Shown: in pieces, positions 1-10,001 of the stretch
How the letters are laid out: each line of letters opens with the position of its first letter
How positions within the stretch are numbered: position 1 is the first letter of the stretch
From: Arthrobacter sp. Soil736
GTDB lineage: Bacteria > Actinomycetota > Actinomycetes > Actinomycetales > Micrococcaceae
Length of the DNA: 64,000 nucleotides
Direction: 5' to 3'
Assembly (NCBI RefSeq): GCF_001428005.1
Contig: NZ_LMSB01000005.1
Location: forward strand, 1,824-65,823
Translations under genes and position numbers: made by a program
Notes under the pieces: model-generated
What the model was told of the DNA's origin: nothing
Databases searched by the model: none
What the model saw: the letters and a program-made list of their open reading frames with translations, nothing else

Positions 1-49
1 CCGTTGTCGCACCCTAGGGTGCTGACCAGAACACGCCGCTTGACGGCCA

Positions 50-598
50 TTGGGGCGTTCCGCCCGCCCCACTACCGCGTTGTTCAGCAGCCTCCTAGCG
101 ACGTTCCGATCCAACATCATGGTCCTGCCCAAGGGCGGCAGAACACAGATCGAGGGCCTGCGAATAGGTGGCTTGGGCGGCGCCTTCTCGGTTGACAAGG
201 CATGGCGCCGGACGGGAAAGGAATGGTGGGCGAATGAAGAACCCACAGCCGAAGACGCCGAGAAGCTGATTGTCGGTGGCCCCTTAGACGTCCTCATTAC
301 GCACGACGCGCCGGCAGGCGTGCCGCTAAGAAGTAACCTCGACCTGCCCCACGATTTGGTCGAACAAACGGTGCGCACCAGATTGCTGCTCCGCATCGTC
401 GTGGACACGCTCGCGCCACCCCATGTTCTTTGCGGCCACTGGCATCAAAGGGTAGTACATCGAATAACTCATCCAGACGGACGCGTTACGCGTGTGGACG
501 TACTAGATATGGAAAATTCCCGTTACGGCAACGGGGTGTTGGTATGGCCCGGCACCCCACCGTTGCGTGTCGAACCGCTCGACATCCGCGGCAACTAG
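50..598 (+). CDS. Metallophosphoesterase, C-terminal part (truncated or broken)
   Basis: The protein carries the C-terminal half of a calcineurin-like metallophosphoesterase. A GGAFSVDK segment is followed by an ITHDAP motif (metal-binding His-Asp) and by CGHWH, the late metal-binding GH motif. The usual N-terminal metal motifs (a D-x-H block, then GD and GNH/E) are absent. The frame is closed by a TGA at 41-43, so the gene does not simply run off the left edge; an upstream frameshift or a truncation is needed. A TTG at 50 opens the frame, but homology-like sequence starts at the ATG at 119. It lies upstream of the KAP NTPase in the same direction. It is probably inactive as it stands. The family call is fairly sure; the start is not. 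Confidence 0.6.
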   Translation: MGRSARPTTALFSSLLATFRSNIMVLPKGGRTQIEGLRIGGLGGAFSVDKAWRRTGKEWWANEEPTAEDAEKLIVGGPLDVLITHDAPAGVPLRSNLDLPHDLVEQTVRTRLLLRIVVDTLAPPHVLCGHWHQRVVHRITHPDGRVTRVDVLDMENSRYGNGVLVWPGTPPLRVEPLDIRGN

Positions 599-796
599 GG
601 CACGCGGGCCGAAGTTGCCAAGTTGACTCATCCACATATCTAGGGTCGCTCATTTTGCGGCGCCGAAGCCCAGTGCGTGCCTCCCCGTTTCCTCCTGCTT
701 GCGCAGGTGATCGTAACGGTCCGGGCCTCTTCATATTCCCTGCTTTTGGTTGCAGCGCTCTGGCATATCCTCAGAATCTGCTGACAATATTCGCGT

Positions 797-982
797 ATGG
801 CTCCTTCCTCGGTTCTGACCACTCATCAAATTTCGGTACTGAAGTGGATTGGTGACGGCCATCCGGAAGAAATTCCGCCCGACTACTCACTCCGCATCTC
901 CGCCAGGGCCCTGCGTGTTTGCATTGAGCGTCTCGCCTTTCAAGTCTCTGGCGCATTGCGTGCTGGAACGTTGGTCATTTAG
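797..982 (+). pseudogene. Small ORF, remnant of a short actinobacterial protein family
   Basis: This ORF encodes 61 residues from an ATG. Its first 35 residues (around VLKWIGDGHP and SLRISARAL) resemble a recurring motif of short actinobacterial and phage-borne proteins, in which a W-x-x-x-G-x-P block precedes a serine-rich ISARAL segment. The resemblance fades after residue 36, which fits a damaged C-terminus. The stop lies 16 bp before the proposed ATG of the KAP NTPase, so the two may be co-transcribed. There is no strong ribosome binding site. Function is unknown and the family link is from memory of sequence style only. Confidence 0.35.
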
Positions 983-998
983 ACCAGCAGAGAATGGC

Positions 999-3900
999 AT
1001 GATCGATACAGACGCGCCGAGGTACGGGCGCTCGGCGAGCAGGCAAAGGGGATCGGTGAGCACCGACGAGCAGTGGTTTATAACGGACGCGCCCATTTCA
1101 TTAACAGAGAAAGACGCATTCGGCCATGCAGACGTAGCAAATAACCTCAAGACAATGATCGAAGGCGCGGGTGACCACCGCCTCATGATCGGACTCCTGG
1201 GTGGTTTCGGAGTAGGCAAGAGCACTGTTATCGAACTGCTGAAGAATAACCTGGAAGGTTCGGGCAACTACGGCGTCGTTCGACTGTCGGCCGAGCGGCA
1301 CGAGCAGGTGGGATTTCACAGGTCGATGATCTTTGCTTTCGCCGAACAGCTCCAGGAAAACAAACTCATAAAGGAATCGAAGGCTGAAGAACTGCTGAGG
1401 GAACTGGAGTTCAGCACTACGCGCATGGCCGTTGATCCGTTAGCCGCCCCCTTACTAACCATGGGCAAGGACATCGTCCAAAAAGTCCGCCCTCTACTGA
1501 AGAGGCTAGGATTCTGGACGCTGCTTGGCGTCCTGGTGTTTGGTCTCTTCCTTACGGCGGCGGCTCTGCTTGGGCTGGACATCTGGGGCTTCGGCGTTGG
1601 ACTGGGTGGCGCGATTGGAGTTGCGGTCGCAACCCTAGGGCCAGCATATGGATTCGTCACACGGCTCACGGGAGTCCAAAAGTACTTCGAATCCCTGCTC
1701 GCGCCCGGTCAAGTGAGCCATCTTAAACCTCGCGTTGAAGCGGCAGACGGGTTCGAACGAACGTTTGCGAACCTCGTGGAGGCTGTTGGAACACGACTCG
1801 TCATAGCTGTGGACGACATAGACAGGCTTAGTGCAACGCAAGTCGTTGAGGCACTGAACGCCGTCCGTAGTTTCCAATTGACTTGCAGGGACGGGAACCG
1901 ACCCATTTTCATTGTCTCAGTTGACGACGGGATTGTTCGGCAGGCCATAAAAGGAGAACGTGCCCCCGACCCGGCCCCGGAGAGCTATTCAGAAAATACG
2001 TTGCGGGATGCTCTAGTTGACGACCCTGCCGATGCTTACCTGAATCGTTTGTTCGTTCAGCAACAGCAGATGCCCACCCACGCTCAAGGTGACTTGGTGA
2101 AGTATGCGGCTTCCCTCCTTGACCCTGCCTTCCATGCCGGAGCCAAGTCGCTAGGGGATTATCTGGATTCAGTTCTGACAGTCCTGATCTACGACAAGGT
2201 GAATGACCCGCGGCATGTGATTCGGCTGCTGAATGGATTTTTTGGTGACTTCCGCATTGCTTCACGACGGGAAGGGCGGCAAGGGGTTCGCTCGGTGTCT
2301 CCTGGAACCATCACTAAAAATGTTCGAACCTTGGCCCAAATGACAGTGCTGCGGATCGACTTCCCCGACTTTTATGCACGGCTGAGAGATGACGTAAGCC
2401 TGATCGATTTGGTGCTCGCCGATGCCGCAGGGAACGTCGGGCCAGAGGAAACCTGGCGTGCGGAGTTCCGTTCCTATTCGTCGCTCCGTGACTTCATCGG
2501 CCGGACGCAAGGCTTTTTGGAAGGGGTCCCGAGCCTTATCCCTTTCCTGTATCTGGGGCAGGACGATATTGACAAAATCCTTGGCGACAAAATGGCGCGC
2601 GATATTCGTGGCATGCTGGTCAACCGACAAACGGGCGAGCTACAAAGAGCCATTCAAGAGTGGGTTTCCGAAGGCGACGAGACAAAGCTAGAGAGCCTGG
2701 TCGAGCTCATCGTCCTTACCATGCGCTCGGGGCAGGGCCTGGAACTTCAGAATGCGCTCTCTGTCGTGCTTGACATCGCGGACGCCCTGCCGGAGAAGGG
2801 TCTTGGCGACATCGCAGGAGGCCTATCGGCAGCCCTCGCCCGCGCCCCAGGGGCAGTACCCATCGCAAAGGGACTGCTGAGGCTGGGGAAAGCATCACCT
2901 GCCCCCCACGTCAAAGCCACGCTCGGGCGTTTCCTGATTCGAAACACCCAGGATCCTGAATACGGACGTGCCATTGCCGTGCTCCAAAACAGAACGACGG
3001 CGGTCTCCTTGCTCGACCCGGAACAGGTCAGAAAATACCTTGAGAGCAACCTAAGCCATCTTAGCGATAGTGGTACGGTCGATGACTTCGAACGCTGGTT
3101 GTCCGCCTTCGAAGGTTCACTATCCGAGGACCTGGCCCCAACTATGGCGTCAGCGATACTTGCACTCGCACAGCGCGCCGACACGGAACCGAGTGATGAG
3201 TTCATAGAACAAGCCCTGAAGCTTTTTGCAGAGGTTGAGATTGATGAGCCAAAATGGCCAGGGCTTACTGCCGCCAAGACCCTTGCCGGCGGCGCTGAAG
3301 GAGCCTACTTCAGGCTCGCGGTTGGTGCACTCTATCGACTGAATCTTACTGACTTAGCACCTCTTACCGCCGCTGCGCAGGCCTTGGATGAGTTGGTCCC
3401 GGATAAGGTCGCACACCTAGTTGACTTGGCCACTGACCTGCCCGATGAGATCCTCGCCATTTGTCGCCGGGCGATTGAAGCCACACGAGAAGGAGACTCC
3501 AAAGCTGCCCTCTCCACCCTAAACATCGTCGACAGACTAACTGCCAGCCTTGTCCTCAACGTTGAGGAAGACTCCGTACTGGTGCCCGCCAGCCTGGTCT
3601 TCGAATCGATGGTCGAACGGCGCTCGGCTGCTGCTCAAGAAATGGCTGAGGCATTTGTAGGGCGGTGGACCAGAATGGGCTCCACGTACGGCTCGCGGGC
3701 GTGTGTGGCTGTAGTCATCGAGCATCTGGATGACCTGACTGAGAAGTCCCAGGTCGTCCTTGTTGACGCGATGATTGCAAACCTACAACCAGGAACCGAA
3801 ACCAAACTCCATGGCCAGGCGAGCAAAGAACTTCCGGAATTTTTGAGTACGGCCACCGGGAAGAAGTCGTCCGAACGCCTGGTTACTTCCTTGCTGCCCC

Positions 3901-4919
3901 ATGTCGCGTACAACTCTCCTCAGCCCCTTGACCAAGCCACACGAGTACTTTCAGCTGTTTATGACTTGACCGGTTCGGTGCCGGACTCTGTAACGCAGCA
4001 GTTCCTGAACCAACTAAGAACCGTCTTTAGTTATGGAGGTGCTGCGACTGAACCGGCCCTGCGCGCGATTTGCCGTGTTGCTTGGCCGCCGTCTGTGGCC
4101 GATGCCGCAGTTACCTTGCTGTCGCAACAAGTCACTCTTCTGCAGCCAGAGCACTACCACGAATTCGTTACGAACCTCCCCAACCTCGAATTAGCTTCCC
4201 TTCCCGATTCTCTGGAAGCAGGTCTGGTTGCAGATCTCAGGTTCAACAGCGGTGAACTGACCGCGGCGCAGATCGCCGGTGCCACAACACAGCTAAGCCT
4301 TAATTCTGCTTTGTTGGTTTCCAGCGAGGTTGCCGCTGCGGTTCCCAGCGCTGCGGGCAAAGTCGACGCATCCAACCACGATCAGATGAGTCTCGCCATG
4401 GGGTTGATGGTTGAACACGACGGGAGCCTGGACCCGTATCCAGAATGGCGGCTGCAACTGCTAAAGATCCTCTACCAAGGAAACGCCGAGTGCTATGAGT
4501 CGGTTCTTTGTCGTTACCAGGCGGCGCAAAGCAATGCCGAAGCAACTTTGCCTTGGTCTGCCAGACAGTGGGAGCTGCTTTGCGCACCTCTGACGCTCGA
4601 ACCCGGGATCTTCCTTGAGTCGGTCAACGATTCTCTGAAAGCAGCAACAGGCCGCATGATCAACACCCTGCCAGTAGCCGAGGGAGCACTCGGAAACGAC
4701 GCCCTGTGCGGCGCACTGATCGTTGTACTCAAGAGCATCCTCGAAACTTACATACGCCAACATTCGGACCCCGCGGCCGCTGGGCAAATCGCCCGAACGA
4801 TGCGGGACCAAAAGGAATCCCGGACCGCCGCCCGCGAAGCACTAGGCCAACGCGCCCCGAATAGAGGAACCCCGCGACGTGAAGCCTACGATTCAGCGAA
4901 AGCTGCATTGGAACCCTAG
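999..4919 (+). CDS. KAP family P-loop NTPase, large (1306 aa)
   Basis: This is a KAP-type STAND-like ATPase. The Walker A motif GGFGVGKST is at residues 68-76. A hydrophobic hairpin lies at about 170-230 between the two nucleotide motifs, as is typical of membrane-inserted KAP NTPases. A Walker B strand VIAVDDID is at 268-275. The remaining ~1000 residues are Ala/Leu-rich and helical, like HEAT/ARM-type repeats. The open frame extends upstream to 849, but those 50 residues are Arg/Pro-rich and look non-coding, so I chose the ATG at 999. Many bacterial KAP NTPases sit in mobile or defence islands. It converges on the NACHT gene, and a hairpin follows its stop. Function is inferred only from family and context. 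Confidence 0.8.
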   Translation: MIDTDAPRYGRSASRQRGSVSTDEQWFITDAPISLTEKDAFGHADVANNLKTMIEGAGDHRLMIGLLGGFGVGKSTVIELLKNNLEGSGNYGVVRLSAERHEQVGFHRSMIFAFAEQLQENKLIKESKAEELLRELEFSTTRMAVDPLAAPLLTMGKDIVQKVRPLLKRLGFWTLLGVLVFGLFLTAAALLGLDIWGFGVGLGGAIGVAVATLGPAYGFVTRLTGVQKYFESLLAPGQVSHLKPRVEAADGFERTFANLVEAVGTRLVIAVDDIDRLSATQVVEALNAVRSFQLTCRDGNRPIFIVSVDDGIVRQAIKGERAPDPAPESYSENTLRDALVDDPADAYLNRLFVQQQQMPTHAQGDLVKYAASLLDPAFHAGAKSLGDYLDSVLTVLIYDKVNDPRHVIRLLNGFFGDFRIASRREGRQGVRSVSPGTITKNVRTLAQMTVLRIDFPDFYARLRDDVSLIDLVLADAAGNVGPEETWRAEFRSYSSLRDFIGRTQGFLEGVPSLIPFLYLGQDDIDKILGDKMARDIRGMLVNRQTGELQRAIQEWVSEGDETKLESLVELIVLTMRSGQGLELQNALSVVLDIADALPEKGLGDIAGGLSAALARAPGAVPIAKGLLRLGKASPAPHVKATLGRFLIRNTQDPEYGRAIAVLQNRTTAVSLLDPEQVRKYLESNLSHLSDSGTVDDFERWLSAFEGSLSEDLAPTMASAILALAQRADTEPSDEFIEQALKLFAEVEIDEPKWPGLTAAKTLAGGAEGAYFRLAVGALYRLNLTDLAPLTAAAQALDELVPDKVAHLVDLATDLPDEILAICRRAIEATREGDSKAALSTLNIVDRLTASLVLNVEEDSVLVPASLVFESMVERRSAAAQEMAEAFVGRWTRMGSTYGSRACVAVVIEHLDDLTEKSQVVLVDAMIANLQPGTETKLHGQASKELPEFLSTATGKKSSERLVTSLLPHVAYNSPQPLDQATRVLSAVYDLTGSVPDSVTQQFLNQLRTVFSYGGAATEPALRAICRVAWPPSVADAAVTLLSQQVTLLQPEHYHEFVTNLPNLELASLPDSLEAGLVADLRFNSGELTAAQIAGATTQLSLNSALLVSSEVAAAVPSAAGKVDASNHDQMSLAMGLMVEHDGSLDPYPEWRLQLLKILYQGNAECYESVLCRYQAAQSNAEATLPWSARQWELLCAPLTLEPGIFLESVNDSLKAATGRMINTLPVAEGALGNDALCGALIVVLKSILETYIRQHSDPAAAGQIARTMRDQKESRTAAREALGQRAPNRGTPRREAYDSAKAALEP

Positions 4920-4921
4920 CA

Positions 4922-4946
4922 AACGGCGCTGTTGAGAGCGCACCGT
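4922..4946. terminator. Hairpin after the KAP NTPase gene
   Basis: Two bases past the KAP stop codon, AACGGCGCT can pair with AGCG-CA-CCGTT around a GTTGAG loop, with a 2-nt bulge. It lies between two convergent genes and could stop transcription from either side. There is no T-tract, so it is a weak intrinsic terminator by sequence. Confidence 0.4.
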
Positions 4947-5103
4947 TGCGGCTCCTGAGAAGGCGCACCTGCGTCTCTGCGGATCTGCCACATGGAAAGG
5001 TCCCTCGCTGCGGCGCTTAGGGAGTGCCCGCATGGACTGCCTTGGCTGCGGACAGCAGGAGGAACTCCCCTCCGACGGAGGCTGCATGCACGAAGTGAAT
5101 AGG

Positions 5104-8100
5104 TCATTCGAACCATTCACCGGCCGCTGCGGTGTCCGAAAGGCTAAGCTCCTTGGAGCGTTGTGACAGTTCGCGACCAGCCGCCAGTACCCAGGCACGC
5201 GGATAATCCCTTGGCGAACCCAGAATGGCTGACAGCTGACTGTGGTCCAGGGCAGGGAGTGGCCCGAGAACTTCAACTGCCGCGTTAGGCCCACAGGCCT
5301 GGAGGGCTGCCCACAAGGCAGGTCTGGGAGCCAGGCGGAGGCGTCGGGTAATCTTCTGGTGTGCTGGCCATGCAGGTGGCCCTAACTCGGCGATCCGGTG
5401 AAGCTGTGAGTCGGTCAGTGCGGATTCGGATCGGTCGTCCTCATCCTCGACGCAGTGGTGTAACAGGAGGGCAGCGAGCTGGGGGGTCATATGCGACGTT
5501 GAGCTAACGAAGCTGGCGGGAAGTGGTCTGCCGATGGCCGCCGCGCCGATGCGGCTGGAGGACAGTAACAGGGCGCGTGTCATTGGCTCAGGCAAGCTGG
5601 CCACGATCTGTTCCACTCGATGCAGCAGTTCTTGCAGAACTTCCGGTGACGCAACGGTCAGCGCGGCCAGAACCCAGGTCGCTCGCGACAAGTCGTCAGA
5701 GTGGGCGTCGTGCTGCGTGAGCCACCAGTCGGTTCGAGATCGTTTGAGACGCACCTGATATTGCAGGTGACCGTAGTCCATGTGGGGCCCGAATGGTTGT
5801 CCGGCTTTGGTTAGTGTCGCTGCGGTCGTCCACGTTTCTTCAGATGCTGCTGCACCGATCAGGGCAATCTCCGTCGCAAGCCAGCACGGGCCGAAAATAT
5901 CCGCGATGGCGCGAGCTGTGTCCGCCCAGATTGACGTCGTTCCGGACTGTCCCTTGCCTGCCCTCATTGCCCTTTGAAGTTTTGCAAACCGGGAGTCACG
6001 GGTATGAAGGCGTTTGAGAGCGGCCTGTCTGCGGCTGTCGGAGAGCGGTTCATCGGGGTGCTCCGTCGGGTGCGCGTAAGCTTCGTCGCGGCAGGCCACG
6101 CGTCGGAGGAAGTGCTGGGGCGCGAGGATTCGGACCAAGTCGGCTGCATACCCGCTGCCGGTGGGTTCTGCATCGGAGCCGAGTCCGTCGAGCACCTGCC
6201 GAAGTAGTTGGTGCTCCCCGTCGGATTCTTGTTCCGGGCTGAGCCCGGCGTTCAGGGCTTTCAAGGGCGAGGCCTTGGAGCTGGCAAGTATCTGCTCCGT
6301 GACGTGCGCAGGCAACCTGGATCCGGCACGAAGCGGTCCGCCAATGTCCAGCCATGACAAGGCCCTTGGGGTCCCGAGGGATGCCATCATCCAGCCCAGC
6401 CACCAACGGTCCAAAGCGTGGCTGGCCGGGAGATGTTTGGCGGCCAACGCCGCCAGCTCGGGTGCGATGGGCGACGTTGGGTCGCTTTGCAGGGCCTCCC
6501 TCAGGTGCTCCAGATATGCAGCTCCGCCACGGTCGTGGGGCAGTATGGTGAACGTTGGGTCATCCGCTGCAAAATGTGCGAGGAGTCTGATGCTCAAGTC
6601 ATCAGTGAACAGCCGGGTCGCTTGGCTCTGGGAACGCGGCCTTGCGGCGAACACGCCATCCCCTACCAGCGCCCATGCGGTCATTCTGGTCTGTGCTGGG
6701 TGGGAGCCTGATTCCCATTCCTCCTCCAACGCATCAAGGTGGGCGGCCAGGTCTTTTACTTTGGCGAACCCGGCGTAGAACCGGCTGACCTCCCGCCAGT
6801 AGGGGCGCCGAACGAGCTGTTGCAGCACGGTTGCGGGATCGAACTGCCGGTTGCTTGCCCCGGCGAACTCGTACAAGTACTTGGCGGCGAAATACTCGCT
6901 TACCGATTGGACGTCGAAGGCGAACGTACCTTGCACCTTGCTGGAGAGCGCCCACACACGGTCTGTTGCCGCCCTGAACAAATCATCCACCAGGGACGTG
7001 TCCTTGTCGACGTTGAACAGATAGTTGAGGATAGCCTTCTTGATGCTCTTTACGGCCAGGGCATGCTGGGCGCCTTCCAGTTCAGCCTTCGTTTGGAAGA
7101 GCCAGCCAAGGTGCGCTGTCACTTCCTCAAGGTCGTCACGGTGTTCATGCACCTGGACGCTCTTGGACGACTCCCGGTCCAAGAAGGTTTCCATGTAGGA
7201 AGAGTAGAGCTCGGTCCGGCCCGTCGGGATCGAGTCGCCGCGCTTGTGCATCAGGTAGAGCAAGATGGTGAGCTGCATCGGGTTTTTGGCCAGCTGGCCG
7301 ATGTGGGGCTCCATGGTTCGCTCACGGAAAGTCCGCTCCAAGGCTCGACGGTTTGCGCCCCGGACTGACTGCGCAGTGGCCCACTTGCGCAGATACGCGA
7401 TGCGCAAGTCCGGGCTGAGCGCCGACAGTGCGATCACTTCGAAACGATCCGTGGTTGGCTCAGGCAGGCTGGACGCATTTGGCCGTGTGGTCACAATCAG
7501 TTGGGGCGGGGTCGTTCCGGTGCCCAACCTGGCGGCGAAATGATCGATCTCGCCAACGATGGCATGACGGACGTCATCCTGCGCGACCTCGTCCAAGCCG
7601 TCAAGGACAATCAGCATCGGAAAGCGTTTCAGGATGTCGCTGACCGTGTCCACGGTAACGGTGCGTCCTCCGCTGCGGGCGGACAGCAAATCGGCTAAGA
7701 AAGCCTCGACCGAACGGTTTCCGCGACGAAGTGTCGGCTTCTGTTTCCTGTTCCGCTGTTGATCGTCATACGGGTCCCCGCCTGTGATCCAGTTGGCGTA
7801 CTCGTGCAGGTCCGCCCTGAGTGGAAGCCTTGATTGTGCGGGCTTGTGGGTGGGTGGGCGTCCACCGAGGAAGTCACTGGCCACGAGATACTCGGCGCGA
7901 TGCGTCTGGCAAATGTACTGTCCCAGCGTGGACTTGCCCTGCCCCGGTTCGCCCCGGACAAGCGTCAGTGGCCGTGAACTGCCCAGCAAGTAATCCACGG
8001 CCCCACCCAGTACGTCCGCCGCCAGCGTACGGTTGCGGGCGACAATACTCAGGGCAGCACGTGGCTCAGAGATGCGTTGGGCTTCGACATCGACGAAGAG

Positions 8101-8754
8101 GTCCACCAGCTCCAGCGAATCAAGTTCAGCCTGTTTGAACTTGACTTTGCTGTCCTCGACCCACTGTGTAGCAATGACGGACGCCAGCAGGTCATGCAGT
8201 GCCTTTTCGTGCTCATCGTCGGCCTTGCCCAGAATCAATGCCTGGACGGCGTCGGTGCCGGCGAGCATCTCCGAGTAGGTCCATTTGAGTTCGGGAGCTG
8301 AGTCGACTCTGGCGTCGAGATCCGCCTGCCACCAGACGTCCATCTGGATCCCGAACGCCTTGCTGTATTTGAGGATTTCCTGGTTGATGCGGTCCATGGA
8401 ACCACGGCCAAGGGACGATGTCCCTGCGACGCACGTCATGAGGATGTACTCGGACGCGCCCTCCTGTACGAGCCGTTCGATGTTTTCCTTTTCGCCCTCG
8501 ATGGCCTTCGTCAGCCAGGAAACCGGGTCCTGAACGCGCTTACTGCTCCACTTGACCTGGAAGATGATCCGGTCTTGCCCTTTCCCCGCCACGCCGTCAC
8601 GGCCACCGTCCGACTGCCCGACAGGGAAGCACTGAACCTTGGGGTAGTGGATCGAGAGCAGTGCACTGCACAGTTGCTGAAAGCGTTTCTCTGTCAGCCG
8701 CTCGTACAGGTAGCGCCACGAATTGCCTGGCTGCTGGCTAAGGTCTTTGGCCAC
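5104..8754 (-). CDS. Nuclease-NACHT NTPase (STAND-type defence candidate)
   Basis: This is a 1216-residue protein. The N-terminus is a restriction-endonuclease-like (Mrr/PD-D/ExK type) domain: GGRDG with Asp53 is followed by the Q66-x-K68 strand FQVKW. A NACHT ATPase follows, with Walker A GEPGQGKST at 268-276 and Walker B LIVLDGLDE at 381-389, the acidic pattern typical of NACHT. The long C-terminal half is Ala/Leu-rich and helical, a likely sensor array. The GTG start has an AGGGGA ribosome binding site at good spacing. It lies 98 bp downstream of the XRE/ImmA gene in the same direction, probably one operon. The architecture matches bacterial NLR-like antiphage proteins, in which a trigger activates the nuclease. 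The target and the trigger are unknown. Confidence 0.85.
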   Translation of the reverse strand: MAKDLSQQPGNSWRYLYERLTEKRFQQLCSALLSIHYPKVQCFPVGQSDGGRDGVAGKGQDRIIFQVKWSSKRVQDPVSWLTKAIEGEKENIERLVQEGASEYILMTCVAGTSSLGRGSMDRINQEILKYSKAFGIQMDVWWQADLDARVDSAPELKWTYSEMLAGTDAVQALILGKADDEHEKALHDLLASVIATQWVEDSKVKFKQAELDSLELVDLFVDVEAQRISEPRAALSIVARNRTLAADVLGGAVDYLLGSSRPLTLVRGEPGQGKSTLGQYICQTHRAEYLVASDFLGGRPPTHKPAQSRLPLRADLHEYANWITGGDPYDDQQRNRKQKPTLRRGNRSVEAFLADLLSARSGGRTVTVDTVSDILKRFPMLIVLDGLDEVAQDDVRHAIVGEIDHFAARLGTGTTPPQLIVTTRPNASSLPEPTTDRFEVIALSALSPDLRIAYLRKWATAQSVRGANRRALERTFRERTMEPHIGQLAKNPMQLTILLYLMHKRGDSIPTGRTELYSSYMETFLDRESSKSVQVHEHRDDLEEVTAHLGWLFQTKAELEGAQHALAVKSIKKAILNYLFNVDKDTSLVDDLFRAATDRVWALSSKVQGTFAFDVQSVSEYFAAKYLYEFAGASNRQFDPATVLQQLVRRPYWREVSRFYAGFAKVKDLAAHLDALEEEWESGSHPAQTRMTAWALVGDGVFAARPRSQSQATRLFTDDLSIRLLAHFAADDPTFTILPHDRGGAAYLEHLREALQSDPTSPIAPELAALAAKHLPASHALDRWWLGWMMASLGTPRALSWLDIGGPLRAGSRLPAHVTEQILASSKASPLKALNAGLSPEQESDGEHQLLRQVLDGLGSDAEPTGSGYAADLVRILAPQHFLRRVACRDEAYAHPTEHPDEPLSDSRRQAALKRLHTRDSRFAKLQRAMRAGKGQSGTTSIWADTARAIADIFGPCWLATEIALIGAAASEETWTTAATLTKAGQPFGPHMDYGHLQYQVRLKRSRTDWWLTQHDAHSDDLSRATWVLAALTVASPEVLQELLHRVEQIVASLPEPMTRALLLSSSRIGAAAIGRPLPASFVSSTSHMTPQLAALLLHHCVEDEDDRSESALTDSQLHRIAELGPPAWPAHQKITRRLRLAPRPALWAALQACGPNAAVEVLGPLPALDHSQLSAILGSPRDYPRAWVLAAGRELSQRSKELSLSDTAAAGEWFE

Positions 8755-8852
8755 GGATGTTTCCCCTCAACAGATCGCGGTGTCGTCTCGTACTGGGCGC
8801 TGTATCGTCGCGGACCGGACATGGCGCGGCGCTGTCGCCTTGACAGATCCTT

Positions 8853-10001
8853 CTAAGGCACAAGCTGTAGCTTGGGGCGCGTGTCTTCCGCGCCCAGAAT
8901 TTCGCGGACGCGCGAAACCGGCCACATAAGTTCATTGGCCAGATCGATAAGGCTGAAACCATGCTGCTCCGCGAGCCGTTGCCCTTCGAGCAGCATCGTA
9001 GGCATTTCGCCGCGGTACGCGGCCACAGGCTCTGCCGTTTGGAATTCATTGGCGCTCCGGAGACGCTGGTAAGCGCGACGTATAGCGGTGTCCGGCACGG
9101 GCCGTAGTTCTTGCATGCGCCTGATCAGGGATTCAGGTGAGACGCCCCAGGAACGGCCAATCCGGTCCAGCTCGGACAACCGCAATGTCCTTGGAAGAAC
9201 CAGCTCGATTTCAGCAGACGGAGTCAGGAGCTCGGCGGCGAAAGCATCTGCTTCCCGTTCCTGTTGCAGGTCACCGGGCGCCACGTCGCTGTGCATGATC
9301 AGGTGCCCCAGCTCATGTGCGCAGGTAAATCTGTGACGGTATACAGTGCTTGCGCGCTCAGGCGTCACGACCACGATGGGTCGGCCCAAAGAACCAGTTG
9401 AGAAAGCATCAACCCTGGCAACCGCGTCATTAGATAATGCCAGAATGGTGACCACGATACCCCTCGACTCAAGGGTGGCCACAAGGTGTCGGAACGGCCC
9501 TGGTGCCACACCCCACGCACGTCGAACGGCACGGGCCGCTTCGACCGGATCCACCTGATCGGCGGGCGCCTCCGCAATCGGAAGATCGACCTCAGGGAAC
9601 TGGATGCGCTTCTCAAGGGCAAAGCACAGCTCCCAAACCTGTTCAACGAACGTGGCCGCTCGAGCGCGGTCAGCAGATCGTGTCGACCGCAGGCTCCGGA
9701 AATGGGCGGCGGCGGCGTCCAGCCTTCCAAGCGGGCGACCGGCGTAGAAAAAGCCCACGGGCACGTTCAGTACTTCCGCTATCTCAGCAACCAATTCTGC
9801 TCGCGGCGGGGTAACACGCGATTCAAACTGTCCGATGGCCGCTGGTGAAACTCGCAATTTTTCGGCCAACGCCTGCTTGGTCAGGCCAGCAAGTGTCCTC
9901 GCCTGGGTCAGCCGGGCCGCTTCAAACGCGTCGCCGGCCCTGAAAACCTCCTTCGAATGCGTACCTTCGAAGAGGGAAAGCTGTTTGCTATCTTTAGTCA
10001 T
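8853..10001 (-). CDS. XRE-family HTH and ImmA/IrrE metallopeptidase fusion
   Basis: This 382-aa protein has an XRE helix-turn-helix at about residues 25-80 (LAGLTKQALAEKL, then VSPAAIGQFE) and an ImmA/IrrE zinc peptidase domain with CAHELGH at 227-233. A downstream acidic helix EREADAFAAELL can supply the third metal ligand. Members of this family cleave or sense repressors and control mobile elements, DNA-damage responses and toxin or defence modules. It overlaps the upstream unknown gene by 8 bp and precedes the nuclease-NACHT gene by 98 bp, so it may act as the regulator of that module. An inverted repeat ahead of the first gene of the set is a candidate operator. The family call is firm; the regulatory target is inferred. 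Confidence 0.85.
   Translation of the reverse strand: MTKDSKQLSLFEGTHSKEVFRAGDAFEAARLTQARTLAGLTKQALAEKLRVSPAAIGQFESRVTPPRAELVAEIAEVLNVPVGFFYAGRPLGRLDAAAAHFRSLRSTRSADRARAATFVEQVWELCFALEKRIQFPEVDLPIAEAPADQVDPVEAARAVRRAWGVAPGPFRHLVATLESRGIVVTILALSNDAVARVDAFSTGSLGRPIVVVTPERASTVYRHRFTCAHELGHLIMHSDVAPGDLQQEREADAFAAELLTPSAEIELVLPRTLRLSELDRIGRSWGVSPESLIRRMQELRPVPDTAIRRAYQRLRSANEFQTAEPVAAYRGEMPTMLLEGQRLAEQHGFSLIDLANELMWPVSRVREILGAEDTRPKLQLVP

Noticed and set aside
849..998. 50-residue N-terminal extension of the KAP NTPase
   Set aside because: It reads as Arg/Ser/Pro-rich noise and overlaps the small ORF at 797-982 in another frame.
5523..7968. Several plus-strand frames inside the NACHT gene
   Set aside because: They are shadows of the NACHT coding strand, without ribosome sites or motifs.
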